A DNA stretch of 64,000 nucleotides from CAZEFK01 sp964511405 (GTDB lineage: Bacteria; Pseudomonadota; Alphaproteobacteria; Elsterales; Elsteraceae): assembly GCA_964511405.1 (NCBI GenBank), contig CAZEFK010000002.1, positions 1-64,000 on the forward strand, written 5' to 3'. Positions 25,462 through 35,530 of this stretch are shown in pieces; the stretch's first letter is position 1; each line of letters begins with the position of its first letter. The notes beneath the pieces are model-generated. The model did not search any database. It was not told where the DNA came from and saw only the letters and a list, made by a program, of their open reading frames with translations. Made by a program: the position numbers and the translations under genes.

Positions 25462-26654
25462 ATGGCAGCGCTGTCGCGAACGAAGCCCAGCGACGGGAAC
25501 GGCGCAAACGCGCCTGATACCATGGCGTCGGGCAGTCCCCACCAGTCGCGCGCCACGGTGCCGTAGAGCTGGCGGAAATCCAGCGCGTGTTTCAGGTTGC
25601 CGCCGTCGAGGTCGGTCAGCGACGGATAGGCCCCATAGAACCCGCCGCGCAGCCCGCCGCCCATGAGCAGATGCACATTGGCGGTGCCGTGGTCGGTGCC
25701 GGCCGACGCATTCTCGGCCGCGCGCCGCCCGAATTCGGCGTAGGTCATGACCAGGACCCGGGACCATAGGCCCAGGGCGGCCAGGCACCGGCGGAACGCG
25801 TCGAGCCCGTTGCCCAGGTCCCGCAGCAGCCGGGCATGCGTGGTGGCCTGGCGGATATGGGTATCGTAGCTGCCATGCGACAGCGCGATCACCGGCACGG
25901 CGGCGCCGCTGGCCAGGACGCGGGCCGCCTCCTGCAGCGCATTGCCGACGCCGGAGGCCGGAAACGACACGGGCAGGCGGATCCGGCCGAGATCGCCGAA
26001 CCGCGCCCGGTCCGCCATGACCAGCCGCTGCACCGTGACGATGTAGGCGAGCGCCGGGTTGGCGACAGTCCCGGGGTCGGGCAGCGTCATGGGGTCGTCG
26101 AGCGCCAGGCCGCCCCGCAGCGACAGGCTGAGCGGCACCAGCCCGTCGCCGCTGAGCGCGCCGCCGCTGCCGGAGTCGACGGTCACGGCCGGCACTGATC
26201 CGCGCGCGACGTCGGCGATCTGCGACAGCAGGCGCGCCGCCCAGCCGTCGCTGACCACGACATTGCTGTCGCTCGCCGTCTCCCAGATCGCGGTCGAGCG
26301 GAAATGCGACAGGCTGGGGGCGGCATAGCCAACGCCGAGGGCGAGCGCCAGATCGCCGGCCGTCCAGGCATCGTTCAGCACCGCCAGCGACGGGTGGAAG
26401 CCCAACCCCTGGCCGAGCTGGGTGACCGCCGACGCCGGGATGCCGATGGTCGGACGCAGCCGGGCGTAGGCGGGATCGGCATAGGGGACGACCGTGTTCA
26501 GGCCGTCATTGCCGCCGGCCAGACGGATCAGCACCAGCGTCCGGTCAAGCCGGGCCGCCGCGGCGCGGGCGACGGACGGCGCCAACCATCCCGCAGCCGC
26601 CGCGGCGGTCAGGCCCGAGAGGAACCGGCGGCGTCGGATCGGAGCAGCCATCAC
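25458..26654 (-). CDS. DUF1501 domain protein (Tat-exported sulfatase-like)
   Basis: 398 residues. A twin-arginine signal (RRRRFLSG at 7-14, followed by an alanine-rich hydrophobic stretch) indicates folded export. The body shows DUF1501 landmarks: LVLIRLAGGNDGLNTVVPY near the mature N-terminus, SHFRSTAIWETA, a HGSYDTH motif, VLVMTYAEFGRR and a TDHGTANVHLLMGGGLRGG segment that in related alkaline-phosphatase-fold proteins carries metal ligands. DUF1501 genes normally pair with DUF1800 genes, as here, with four bases between. The biochemical role of this pair is not established. Confidence 0.9.
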   Translation of the reverse strand: MMAAPIRRRRFLSGLTAAAAAGWLAPSVARAAAARLDRTLVLIRLAGGNDGLNTVVPYADPAYARLRPTIGIPASAVTQLGQGLGFHPSLAVLNDAWTAGDLALALGVGYAAPSLSHFRSTAIWETASDSNVVVSDGWAARLLSQIADVARGSVPAVTVDSGSGGALSGDGLVPLSLSLRGGLALDDPMTLPDPGTVANPALAYIVTVQRLVMADRARFGDLGRIRLPVSFPASGVGNALQEAARVLASGAAVPVIALSHGSYDTHIRQATTHARLLRDLGNGLDAFRRCLAALGLWSRVLVMTYAEFGRRAAENASAGTDHGTANVHLLMGGGLRGGFYGAYPSLTDLDGGNLKHALDFRQLYGTVARDWWGLPDAMVSGAFAPFPSLGFVRDSAAI

Positions 26655-26658
26655 CGCC

Positions 26659-27996
26659 TCAGTTGAGTTGGAAGGCGGGGTCGAACAGGAGGTGGCCCAG
26701 GACCGCGCTGAAGCGGGCCGGCGCCTGAAGCGGCGGCGCCAGGGGCGCGGTCGGCAGCAGCCATTGCTGCAGGAAGTCCGTGGTCGCGGCGTCCACGACG
26801 AAGTCGTTGCCGATGGTCGGCAGCACTTCGGTCGACCATACCGACAGCATCTTGTCGATCAGGGCGTTGCGGCGGACCGCCGAGTCGGTGTTGATCCAGG
26901 CGGTATAGCCGCGCCAACCCTTGACGTCCGGCTGATGGAACAGCCCCTGCCCCATGTTGGCGAGCGCCGCCGGCAGGCTGGCCGTCTCGGCCGGCGACAG
27001 GCCGAGGACGCGGTCGAGGCTGAACGCCAGCTCGACCGGCGACTTGATCAGCGTGCCGCGGTTGGCCGGGTCCCAGAAGGCGTCGGTCAGCAGCAGCGCG
27101 CGCAGCGCCGGCTGGATCATCAGCCCGGACTGGGCGAAACCGGTGGCCAGGCGCTGGACCGTGTCGGCATCGGGCGTCGGCGACACGAAGGTGGTCCATA
27201 GCTTGGACAGGATGAACACCGGCAGCGACGGCTGCGCCAGCACGATGTCCAGCCCCTGGTCGCCATCGAAATTGCCGGACTGCCCGAGGATGGTCTTGAC
27301 GCCCCCGTCGTGGTTGGCGGGAACCGTCACGAACTGCAGGCTGCCGTTGATCGTCCAGCCGGTGAGGGCGCGGGCGAGCTCGCGGACGTCGGTCTCGGTA
27401 TAGTGGCCGACGCCCAGCGTAAACAGCTCCATCACCTCGCGCGCGAAGTTCTCGTTGGGCGCCCGCGCGACATTGGTGGCGCCGTCGAGATAGAGCAGCA
27501 TCGCCGGATCATGCGCGATGTCATGCAGGAGCGTGCCGAACGATCCGGCCGCGTCGCGGCGCAGCAGCAGGTTCTGGCGCAGCAGCAGACGGGCGTCGGC
27601 GACCTTGGGCGCCGCCGAGACGAAGTGGTTGGTCCACAGCAGCACCAGCCTTTCGGTGATCGGGCTGGTGGTATGGGCCATCTCGAGCACCCACCACGCC
27701 GCCAGCTCCTGCATCTGGGCGTCGGTGGTCGTGTTGATCTTGCCCGGCGCATCGGCCCAACTGGGCAGCGGCAGCGTCGGCGTGGCGCGCAGGGTGGCCA
27801 GGACCGCGTCGACCGCCTGCTCGCGGCTCAGGGGCAACAGCGGCGCGATGTCGGAATAGGCCAAGCCGAAGCCGGTGCGCGCGACCAGGTGGCGGGCCTC
27901 GGCGAGGCTCAGGGCCATGGCCGGCGCCGTGGCCACGAGCAGCAGGACCGCGACCAGCGCGCTCCCAAGACCCAGCCGTCTTATTTTGACCGCCAT
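26659..27996 (-). CDS. DUF1800 domain protein, secreted
   Basis: 445 residues with an N-terminal hydrophobic signal segment (about 8-28, LGLGSALVAVLLLVATAPAMA). The DUF1800 body is mostly helical and shows LVARTGFGLAYSDI, a LWTNHFVSAAPK segment, PNENFAREVMELFTLGVGHYTETDV near the middle (quoted in fragments) and a late LSVWSTEVLP region. The family occurs with DUF1501 partners in many bacteria; its function is unknown. The gene is first in the DUF1800-DUF1501-STN-like operon and diverges from the inositol-monophosphatase-family gene over a short, comparatively AT-rich stretch at 27997-28093. Confidence 0.88.
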   Translation of the reverse strand: MAVKIRRLGLGSALVAVLLLVATAPAMALSLAEARHLVARTGFGLAYSDIAPLLPLSREQAVDAVLATLRATPTLPLPSWADAPGKINTTTDAQMQELAAWWVLEMAHTTSPITERLVLLWTNHFVSAAPKVADARLLLRQNLLLRRDAAGSFGTLLHDIAHDPAMLLYLDGATNVARAPNENFAREVMELFTLGVGHYTETDVRELARALTGWTINGSLQFVTVPANHDGGVKTILGQSGNFDGDQGLDIVLAQPSLPVFILSKLWTTFVSPTPDADTVQRLATGFAQSGLMIQPALRALLLTDAFWDPANRGTLIKSPVELAFSLDRVLGLSPAETASLPAALANMGQGLFHQPDVKGWRGYTAWINTDSAVRRNALIDKMLSVWSTEVLPTIGNDFVVDAATTDFLQQWLLPTAPLAPPLQAPARFSAVLGHLLFDPAFQLN

Positions 27997-28093
27997 GGGC
28001 GCAAGTTGAGCAGCTCCGCTTTAATAGCCGGTTAACTATTCACCGGATTTGCGCCAAATATTCCCCCCCTTTCCCACCAAGGCACCGGATCCG

Positions 28094-28879
28094 ATGACCG
28101 AACGCTTCGACCTCGACGCCCGCTTCCAGGCCGCCCAAGCCGCCGCTCGCGAGGCGGGCGCCCTGGCGTTGTCGCTCCGGCAGGGGCCGGCCACCGCGCT
28201 CGATGTCGGCGCCAAGGGGCTGCTCGATCTGTGCACGGAAGCCGACCGCGCCGCCGAGCGGCTGATCCGCAGCCGCCTGGCCGACCGCTTCGGCGACGCC
28301 ATGCTGGGCGAGGAATATGGCGGCGCGGTCGGCGACCGCACCTGGGTGGTCGACCCGATCGACGGCACCTATAATTTCGTGCACGGGCTGCCCCACTGGT
28401 GCGTGTCGATCGCCCTCGTCGCCGCCGGCCAGGCGCAGATCGGGGTGCTGTTCAACCCGGCCACCGGCCAGCTCTACGCCGCCCGCGCCGGCGGTGGCGC
28501 CTGGCTCGACGGCCGCCCGATCCGGGTCAGCGGCGACACCCATGCCGACCGGCCGCTGGTCGAAGTCGGGTGCTCGCGCCGGGTGCCGCTGGCCGACCGC
28601 CTGGCGACGATCGCCCGCCTGGCCGAGGCCGGATTCGAGTATCGACATCAAGGCTCGGGCGCGCTCGGCATGGCTCAGGTCGCGACCGGCCAGATCGACG
28701 CCTATGTCGAGCTGCACATCAACGCCTGGGACGTGGCCGCCGGCCTGGCGCTGGTCCGCGAGGCCGGCGGCTGGACCAACGAGTTCCTGGCCGGCGACGG
28801 CCTGACCAAGGGCAATCCGATTCTCGCCTGCACCCCGGCCCTGCGCGATCGCCTGACGACCGCGACGGGTATCCGCTAA
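28094..28879 (+). CDS. Inositol monophosphatase family protein (possible histidinol-phosphatase)
   Basis: 261 residues. All metal-binding motifs are present: Glu73/Glu74 in LGEEYGG, Asp87 and Asp90 in WVVDPIDGTYNF, and Trp-Asp at 212-213 in NAWDVAAG. These lithium-sensitive, Mg-dependent phosphatases hydrolyse inositol phosphate, fructose bisphosphate, PAP or, in actinobacteria and alphaproteobacteria, histidinol phosphate. The next gene, convergent, is HisE, which makes a histidinol-phosphatase (HisN-like) role worth considering but does not prove it. The ATG at 28094 was preferred over one at 28049 because homology-like sequence starts there. Its stop codon overlaps that of the HisE gene on the other strand. 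Confidence 0.9.
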   Translation: MTERFDLDARFQAAQAAAREAGALALSLRQGPATALDVGAKGLLDLCTEADRAAERLIRSRLADRFGDAMLGEEYGGAVGDRTWVVDPIDGTYNFVHGLPHWCVSIALVAAGQAQIGVLFNPATGQLYAARAGGGAWLDGRPIRVSGDTHADRPLVEVGCSRRVPLADRLATIARLAEAGFEYRHQGSGALGMAQVATGQIDAYVELHINAWDVAAGLALVREAGGWTNEFLAGDGLTKGNPILACTPALRDRLTTATGIR

Positions 28880-29244
28880 GGCAGCTTCTCGGCGATGCCG
28901 AACAGCGCCTCGCGGCGCGCCATTTCGGCCCAGACATCGGTCAGCGGGATGTTGGCCGCGCTCAGCAGCACGACCAGGTTGTAGAGCAGGTCGGCGGTCT
29001 CGTCGACCAGGGCGGCGCGCTGGCCGCGCACCGCCTCGATCGCGACCTCGCCGGCCTCCTCGATGATCTTCTGGGCCATCTTGGGGATGCCGGCGTTGAG
29101 CAGCTTGGCGGTGCGGCTGTCGGCATGCTGCCCGGACCGGCAGGCAACTGCCGCCTCGAACAGCCGGCGCAAAGGATCGACATTGTCCTGATCGGCAACC
29201 GGAAAGGCCAGGCGCAAACGATCCTTTTTCTTCGCTCGGCTCAT
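28876..29244 (-). CDS. hisE: Phosphoribosyl-ATP pyrophosphatase
   Basis: 122 residues from the ATG at 29244; a start at 29280 would add 12. The MazG-like HisE fold is shown by LRRLFEAAVACR, then the pair KMAQKIIEEAGEVAIEA and DETADLLYNLVVLLS, which carry the Mg-binding Glu and Asp residues. HisE converts phosphoribosyl-ATP to phosphoribosyl-AMP in histidine synthesis. The N-terminal part is somewhat longer than usual. No other his gene is in the window; the adjacent convergent phosphatase might be HisN. The two stop codons overlap, so transcripts from both sides must read into each other. Confidence 0.85.
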   Translation of the reverse strand: MSRAKKKDRLRLAFPVADQDNVDPLRRLFEAAVACRSGQHADSRTAKLLNAGIPKMAQKIIEEAGEVAIEAVRGQRAALVDETADLLYNLVVLLSAANIPLTDVWAEMARREALFGIAEKLP

Positions 29245-29389
29245 GCCCGGTCTCCCCTGCGCCGACGTGCCGTCCGACACCGCCTTGTCCAGGCGTGCGG
29301 AACGCTGGACTGTCGAAGCCGCCGGTTTCTTCCTTCGTTAGATTCGCTGCGTGCTGTCAATCCGCCAAGTGGCAGTCACCGGGTGGCGG

Positions 29390-30232
29390 TCACTCGCGGT
29401 AGGGCCCGTCATGGCGCCCGACCGGCACGGCATGCGTCACCATCGGCGCGCCGCGGCGCCACCAGTGCAGGTGATACCCGGGCGGCTCCATCACGAAGGC
29501 CGAGCCGCCGACGGGGCGAAGGTCCAGCGCCAGCTGGTGCGCCGTCGACGAGGCCACGGACAGCAGCGTCCCGGCCCAGCGCGTTTGCAGCGACCGATGC
29601 ACATGCCCGCAGACAACGCGCTCGACCTGCGGATGATCCCGCACCAGCTCGGCCAGCGCGGCGGCGTCGGCCGGCGCCAGGCCGATCTCGTCCATGCTCG
29701 AGAGGCCGGTCGCGACAGGCGGATGGTGGCAGGCCAGCAGCGTCGGGCGCCCGCGGTCGGCGGCCAGGGCCTCGGCCAGCCAGGCCCGGCGCTCGGGCCC
29801 GAACACACCGCCGACCAGCCCGGGGTCGGTGGTGTCGAGCGCCAGGATGCGCACGGGGAAGCCCTCGACCGCATAGTTGAGCACGCCCTGGCGCGGCAGG
29901 TAGGCGTGATCGGGAAAGGCTTGGACCAGGGCCGCGCGGTCGTCGTGATTGCCGGGCAACAGGAACAGGGGCGCCGTCAGCGGCGCCAGCAACGCCCGCA
30001 ATTCGCGGTATTCATCGGCGTGCCCGCCATCGACCAGGTCGCCGGTCGCCAGGATCAGATCAGGCGCCGGATCCTCGGCCGCCAGCTGGGCGATCGCGCG
30101 CTCCAGCATGGCGCGGCTGTCGACGCGGCCGTTCACCAGCCGGCCGGGGTGCGTCACGTGAAGATCGGTGATCTGTGCGATCAGCAGAGCCTCGCCCCGC
30201 GATTGGGCGGCGAGCGGCTCGGGTCGCGGCAT
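29390..30232 (-). CDS. Calcineurin-like metallophosphoesterase (CpdA/Icc type)
   Basis: 280 residues with the five metallophosphoesterase motifs in order: QITDLHV (metal ligands Asp and His), LATGDLVDGG, LPGNHDDR, CHHPP and CGHVHRS. Spacing and the ALDTTDPG segment match the class III cyclic-nucleotide phosphodiesterases (CpdA, Icc) and related GpdQ-type enzymes. Cytosolic, two-metal-dependent. Whether it hydrolyses cAMP cannot be decided. It follows the sugar-binding-protein gene on the same strand after a strong hairpin, so it is probably not part of that operon. Confidence 0.88.
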   Translation of the reverse strand: MPRPEPLAAQSRGEALLIAQITDLHVTHPGRLVNGRVDSRAMLERAIAQLAAEDPAPDLILATGDLVDGGHADEYRELRALLAPLTAPLFLLPGNHDDRAALVQAFPDHAYLPRQGVLNYAVEGFPVRILALDTTDPGLVGGVFGPERRAWLAEALAADRGRPTLLACHHPPVATGLSSMDEIGLAPADAAALAELVRDHPQVERVVCGHVHRSLQTRWAGTLLSVASSTAHQLALDLRPVGGSAFVMEPPGYHLHWWRRGAPMVTHAVPVGRHDGPYRE

Positions 30233-30301
30233 GGAGTGGTCCTCGTCGGCGTCGGGGGGCCGAGTGTCGCCGCGTTGTGTTACAGAAATGAGGCGATGAC
30301 G

Positions 30302-30335
30302 ACGCCGCCTCCCGGCCCGGCGGCCGGGAGGCGGC
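30302..30335 (-). terminator. 15-bp perfect hairpin after sugar-binding-protein gene
   Basis: The arms CGCCGCCTCCCGGCC and GGCCGGGAGGCGGCG enclose a CGGC loop, eight bases past the stop at 30344. The stem is very stable. No T-run follows on the minus strand, so it may act as a 3' mRNA stabiliser or as a terminator working with Rho. Confidence 0.6.
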
Positions 30336-30343
30336 GGACCGCG

Positions 30344-31354
30344 TCAGCCGCCGATGCAGGTCGCGACGTTCTGCGGCGTGCAGACGTCGAGGCCGGTATA
30401 GGTGGGATCGGCGACGGTCTTGCCTTCCTTCAGGTCCTTCAGGAAGTACATGGCCTTGTAGCCCATCTCGAACGGCCGCTGACCGACCTGGCCCTTGGAC
30501 AGGCCGGCCTTCAGGGCGTCGATCTGGACCGGCAGGGTGTCGGCGACCACCAGGGCCAGCGAGCCGTCGTCGATGCGGGCCTTGTACTTCTCGGCGACGC
30601 GCTTGTAGGCCTGGGGCAGGAACTGCGGGAAGCCGCCGGTCGGCACGAAGGCGTCGAGCTTGGGATACTTGCCCAGGATGTCTTCCAGCTGCTGCACCGA
30701 GCGCGGGAAGTCGTCATCGGTGTAGAGCGGGCAACCGTCGACCTCGGTCCAGCCGTTCTGGCCGGTCAGGCGCGCGCCGGGCGACTCCTTGCTGGGCGTG
30801 CCCGACAGCGTGTCGCGGATGCCCTGCATGCGCTCGTTGTGGTTGGCCGCCGCCGCACCGCCGGACTGGATGCAGATACTGCCGCCCTTGGGCTTCAGCT
30901 GCATCACGATCTTGGCCAGGTTGACGCCGATGTCGTAATTCTTGGTCCCGACATAGGCGACGCGCAGCGCCTTGTCCTTGGGCAACAGGTCGCTGTCCCA
31001 GGTCAGCACTGGAATCCCGGCCTTCTTGGCACCCTCCAGCGCCTTGGCCATGGCCGCGGCGTTCGACGGCGACACGGCGATGCCGTCGACCTTCTTGGCG
31101 ATCAGGTCGTTGACGACCTCGACCTGCTCATCGCCGCCGCCATGCTCGCCGGGCCCGATATACATGCACTGGATGGCGCCCTTCAGATCCTTCTCGGCCT
31201 TCTTGCAGCCGTCGCGCGCCTGGTCGAAGAACGGGTTGTTCATGTTTTTCGGCACCAGCGCCAGCACCAGCTTCTTGTCCGCCGCCTGGGCGCCCTGACC
31301 CAGCGCCAGCAGCGCCGCGACGGCGACGGTGGCAGTGAGAATCGTCTTCAGCAT
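30344..31354 (-). CDS. CUT2-type sugar ABC transporter solute-binding protein
   Basis: 336 residues with a Sec signal peptide at 1-24 (MLKTILTATVAVAALLALG ... QAA). The mature protein is a Peripla_BP_4-type, ribose-binding-like protein: LVLALVPKNMNNPFF at the start, LIAKKVDGIAVSPSNAAAM, a VLTWDSDL hinge segment and a VADTLPVQI in lobe II. It shuttles a sugar or sugar-like compound to the permease encoded upstream. The gene order ATPase-permease-binding protein is the reverse of many ribose operons. No sugar kinase or isomerase is adjacent, so the ligand is unknown. Confidence 0.9.
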   Translation of the reverse strand: MLKTILTATVAVAALLALGQGAQAADKKLVLALVPKNMNNPFFDQARDGCKKAEKDLKGAIQCMYIGPGEHGGGDEQVEVVNDLIAKKVDGIAVSPSNAAAMAKALEGAKKAGIPVLTWDSDLLPKDKALRVAYVGTKNYDIGVNLAKIVMQLKPKGGSICIQSGGAAAANHNERMQGIRDTLSGTPSKESPGARLTGQNGWTEVDGCPLYTDDDFPRSVQQLEDILGKYPKLDAFVPTGGFPQFLPQAYKRVAEKYKARIDDGSLALVVADTLPVQIDALKAGLSKGQVGQRPFEMGYKAMYFLKDLKEGKTVADPTYTGLDVCTPQNVATCIGG

Positions 31355-31406
31355 GCGTTTGCCCTCCCCTGACTTCACCCTCAGCTTGCCGCGCGGCCCT
31401 TGGGGC

Positions 31407-32477
31407 TCACGTCGACCTCTTGCCGCGGACGCGCTCGACCAGCGCCGCAACACCGACCAGCGCGCCCAGGAAGGCGCCCTGGCGGATGCGCTCCAGGAGC
31501 ACCGCGAGAACGATGAACACGCCGACGAACGTGCCCTGCCAGTTCGAATCGACCCCGGCCATCAGCAGGCTGTTGCGGATCACTTCGATCAAGGCCGAGC
31601 CGATGAAGGACCCGAACGCGCCGCCCTCGCCGCCCATCAGGTTGGTGCCGCCGATCACCGACGAGGCGATGACGCGCAGTTCGTAGCCCTGGCCCAGCGC
31701 GTTGATCGCCGAGCCCTGCCAACCGATGATCAGCACCGCCGACAGCGCCGCCGTGGCCGCCGAGACCATGTAGGCCTGCAGCTTGATGCGGTTGACCGCG
31801 ACGCCGGTCAGGCGCGCCGCCTGCTCGTTGCCGCCGACGGCGTAAAGATGGCGGCCCCAGGCCGTGAAGCGGAAGACGAAGCCGAACACCACCACCAGCG
31901 CCAGCAGGATCCACACCGGGATCGCCAGCCCCATCCAGTCGCCACCGCCCAGCGCGAAGATGGTGTCGGCGCCGGGACCGAAGTCGTAGATCATCTTGTT
32001 CTGGGACAGCACGATCGCCAGGCTGCGGGCGATCGACAGCATGCCCAGGGTGACCACGAAGGACGACAGGTTGAGGTAAGCGATCAGGAATCCGTTGACG
32101 GCGCCGGCCAAGAGGCCGGTCGCCATGCCGGCGGCGATCGCCCAATAGGACGCCCAGCCGTCCTGCAGGCACAGGCCGGTGACGATCGCGACCAGGCCCA
32201 TCAGCGAGCCCACCGACAGGTCGATGCCGCCGGTGATGATCACCGCGGTCATGCCCAGCGCCATCATCCCGATAAAGGCGAAATTGCGGGTGATGTTGAA
32301 GAAGTTGTCGGCGGTCGGGAACGCGTTGGGGGCGATCACGCTCATGGCCGCGCAGATGATCACCAGCGCCACGGTCACCCAGAACGCCTGGCGCGCCATC
32401 ATCATCTGCAGCAGCGACCGCCGCTTCGCCGGCACCGGATCGGCGCCAAGGGCGTGGGGGAGCGGGTGGCTGGACAT
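31407..32477 (-). CDS. CUT2-type sugar ABC transporter permease (RbsC/FrcC-like)
   Basis: 356 residues, a BPD_transp_2 permease with about eight to ten membrane segments. The RbsC-family landmarks are visible: GIDLSVGSLMGL, NGFLIAYLNLSSFVVTLGM, YAVGGNEQAARLTGVAVNR (the ATPase-contact loop) and an IGGTNLMGGEGG near the C-terminus. The start at 32477 lies 15 bases downstream of the ATPase stop. It should homodimerise in the inner membrane and pair with the single-NBD ATPase encoded upstream. Confidence 0.92.
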   Translation of the reverse strand: MSSHPLPHALGADPVPAKRRSLLQMMMARQAFWVTVALVIICAAMSVIAPNAFPTADNFFNITRNFAFIGMMALGMTAVIITGGIDLSVGSLMGLVAIVTGLCLQDGWASYWAIAAGMATGLLAGAVNGFLIAYLNLSSFVVTLGMLSIARSLAIVLSQNKMIYDFGPGADTIFALGGGDWMGLAIPVWILLALVVVFGFVFRFTAWGRHLYAVGGNEQAARLTGVAVNRIKLQAYMVSAATAALSAVLIIGWQGSAINALGQGYELRVIASSVIGGTNLMGGEGGAFGSFIGSALIEVIRNSLLMAGVDSNWQGTFVGVFIVLAVLLERIRQGAFLGALVGVAALVERVRGKRST

Positions 32478-32491
32478 CGCGCGGGGGCTCC

Positions 32492-33232
<741 letters not shown>

Positions 33233-33469
33233 CAGGACCGCCCGCCACCCATGGCCGACATGCCTCACCTCCCTGCCATGCCCGTTCGGCCGGTCCCGGC
33301 CGTCTGGCTTTCAGGCAAGGCTAATTGGCCGAGCCGCGGAAGACCAGCACAACCTGCATGATGACGTGGGTTCCGGTATCGGCCCAATCGCGAGACGCTT
33401 CGTTAACACAATCGCCTGGATAATTCGCGCCAGACCGTCGGACCAGAAGCAAATCCGCGGGAGGAAACA

Positions 33470-35476
33470 ATGCGCAGGGTCGGATTTGGCATCCAGGGCC
33501 GTATCTATTCGGGCTTCGGCCTGACCGTGCTGCTGAGCCTGGGGCTGGCAATGCTTGGCGCCGCGCAGCTGCGCTCGATCGCCGGCCAGATCGGGACCTA
33601 CAGCCGGTCGGCCGACAGCGACGCGGCGATCCTCGAGATCGAGGCCGGCCTCGAGCGCATGAACGGCGCAGCCCTGCACTATCGGGCCTCCGGCGACGAA
33701 CAGAGCCTGAAGGACTACGCCGCCGCGGAGACGAGCGTGCGCGACGGCATCGCCGGCAGCCGCGGGACCATGGCCGCCGACCGGCGCGAGACCCTTGATG
33801 CGATCACCGCCGGCCTCGATGCCTATCGCGGCAAGCTCGACGGCCTGGCCACCCTCACCCGCCAGATCCAGGCCGACCGCGCCAAGCTGGTCGGCCTGGG
33901 CGACGACCTCAACAACGCCGCCAACCGCCTGATGCGGCTGGCCAAGGTCGACGACAACGCCGAGATCGTCGACGCCACCCAGCGCCTCGGCGAGTTCGTG
34001 CTGACCATCCGCCTGATCACCTGGCGCTTCCTGGCCACCACCGATCCCAAGGGACCGTCCCAGTACGAGGCCGCCCAGGGCCGCGTCGACGCCGCGCTCG
34101 CCGATTTCGACGCCGGTGACCAGGCCGAGACCTACAAGCCGCACATCGAGCGCCTGAAGGCCGCGCTGGCGGCCAACAGCGCCAGCTTCACCGCGCTGGC
34201 CGACGCGATCCTGAAGGTCGACGCCCTCTACCGGACCGAGATGGCGCCGGCCATGGCCGCCCTGATCGAGCGCGCCCGCAACGACGCGGCCGTCCTGAGC
34301 GGCCAGCTGACCGAGACCCGCAGCCAGACCGAAACGGTGATCGGCCGCACCATCTCCGGCCAGATCGTCATTGCCGCGCTGATCCTGGTCACCGCCGCGG
34401 CCGCCGGGCTGGGGATCGGCCGCAGCATCGCCCGCCCGATCATCGGCATGACCGGCGCCATGACCCGCCTGGCCGATGGTGATACCGCCGTCACGGTGCC
34501 CGCGCGCGACCGCCGCGACCAGCTGGGCGCCATGGCCCGGGCGGTCGAGGTGTTCCGGCGCAACGCCGTCGAGAAGCTGGCGCTGGAGCAGGAGCGCGCG
34601 GCCCTGGATCAGCAGGCGGCCGAGGCGCGGCAGCGCGAGCTGTTGAGCCTGGCCGCGACCTTCGAGGCCGAGGTCCAGGGCATCGTCGACACGGTGTCGA
34701 GCGGCTCGACCGACGTCGAGACCGCGGCGCGCACCCTGGTCGACGCCGTCGGCGGCACCCGCCGCCAGGCCCACGACGTGGCCGACGCCGCCAACCTGGC
34801 CTCGGCCAGCGTCCAGGCCGCCGCCGGGGCCGCCGACCAACTGGCCGCCTCGATCACCGAGATCAGCCGCAGCGTCACCCGCGCCTCCGATGTCGCGCGC
34901 ACCGCGACGGGTGCAGCCACCGAGGCCGACGGCACCATGCGCAGCCTGACCGACGCCGCCCAGCGGATCGGCGACGTCGTCTCGCTGATCAGCACCATCG
35001 CCCGCCAGACCCATCTGCTGGCGCTCAACGCCACCATCGAGGCCGCGCGCGCCGGCGACGCCGGCAAGGGCTTCGCCGTGGTCGCCCACGAAGTCAAGCA
35101 GTTGGCCGACCAGACCGCGCGGGCGACCGAGGACATCGAGCACCAGATCGGCGCCATGCAGTCGGTCAGCGGCCAGGCCGTCGACAGCATCCGCCACATC
35201 GGCCGCATCATCCACGAGTTGGACGGCATCGCGACGGGCGTCGCCGCCTCGATCGAAGAGCAGCGCGCCGCCACCGCCGAGATCGCCCGCAATGTCCAGC
35301 AGGCGGCCCAGGGCACCCAGGCGGTGACCGTGACCATCGGCGACGTCGGCGCGTCAGCCCGGGTTGCCGACGAGTCCGCCGGGCGCCTACTCTCGGTCGC
35401 CGGCACCTTGACCGAGCAGGCCGATGCCCTGCAAGGCGGGGTCGGACGCTTTCTGACGCGGGTGCGCGCCGGCTGA
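33470..35476 (+). CDS. Methyl-accepting chemotaxis protein with large helical sensor domain
   Basis: 668 residues. Membrane segment 1 (about 10-34), a long, all-helical periplasmic region (about 38-300, helical-bimodular or PilJ-like by its heptad pattern and lack of beta motifs), membrane segment 2 (about 301-324), HAMP (about 325-380) and the signalling coiled coil with the tip [19 protein letters not shown]. Its cytoplasmic half is close to that of the receptor at 19677, but the sensor is quite different, so it should detect other ligands. GGGAGGAAACA gives a good ribosome binding site before the ATG. It is divergent from the FrcA-like importer operon, whose ligand it might sense through the binding protein (speculative). 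Confidence 0.92.
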   Translation: MRRVGFGIQGRIYSGFGLTVLLSLGLAMLGAAQLRSIAGQIGTYSRSADSDAAILEIEAGLERMNGAALHYRASGDEQSLKDYAAAETSVRDGIAGSRGTMAADRRETLDAITAGLDAYRGKLDGLATLTRQIQADRAKLVGLGDDLNNAANRLMRLAKVDDNAEIVDATQRLGEFVLTIRLITWRFLATTDPKGPSQYEAAQGRVDAALADFDAGDQAETYKPHIERLKAALAANSASFTALADAILKVDALYRTEMAPAMAALIERARNDAAVLSGQLTETRSQTETVIGRTISGQIVIAALILVTAAAAGLGIGRSIARPIIGMTGAMTRLADGDTAVTVPARDRRDQLGAMARAVEVFRRNAVEKLALEQERAALDQQAAEARQRELLSLAATFEAEVQGIVDTVSSGSTDVETAARTLVDAVGGTRRQAHDVADAANLASASVQAAAGAADQLAASITEISRSVTRASDVARTATGAATEADGTMRSLTDAAQRIGDVVSLISTIARQTHLLALNATIEAARAGDAGKGFAVVAHEVKQLADQTARATEDIEHQIGAMQSVSGQAVDSIRHIGRIIHELDGIATGVAASIEEQRAATAEIARNVQQAAQGTQAVTVTIGDVGASARVADESAGRLLSVAGTLTEQADALQGGVGRFLTRVRAG

Positions 35477-35530
35477 GGTCTCGCCGGCTGGGGGCTTGCC
35501 GGCGGACCGTCGGCGGTCTTACTTCGACCG

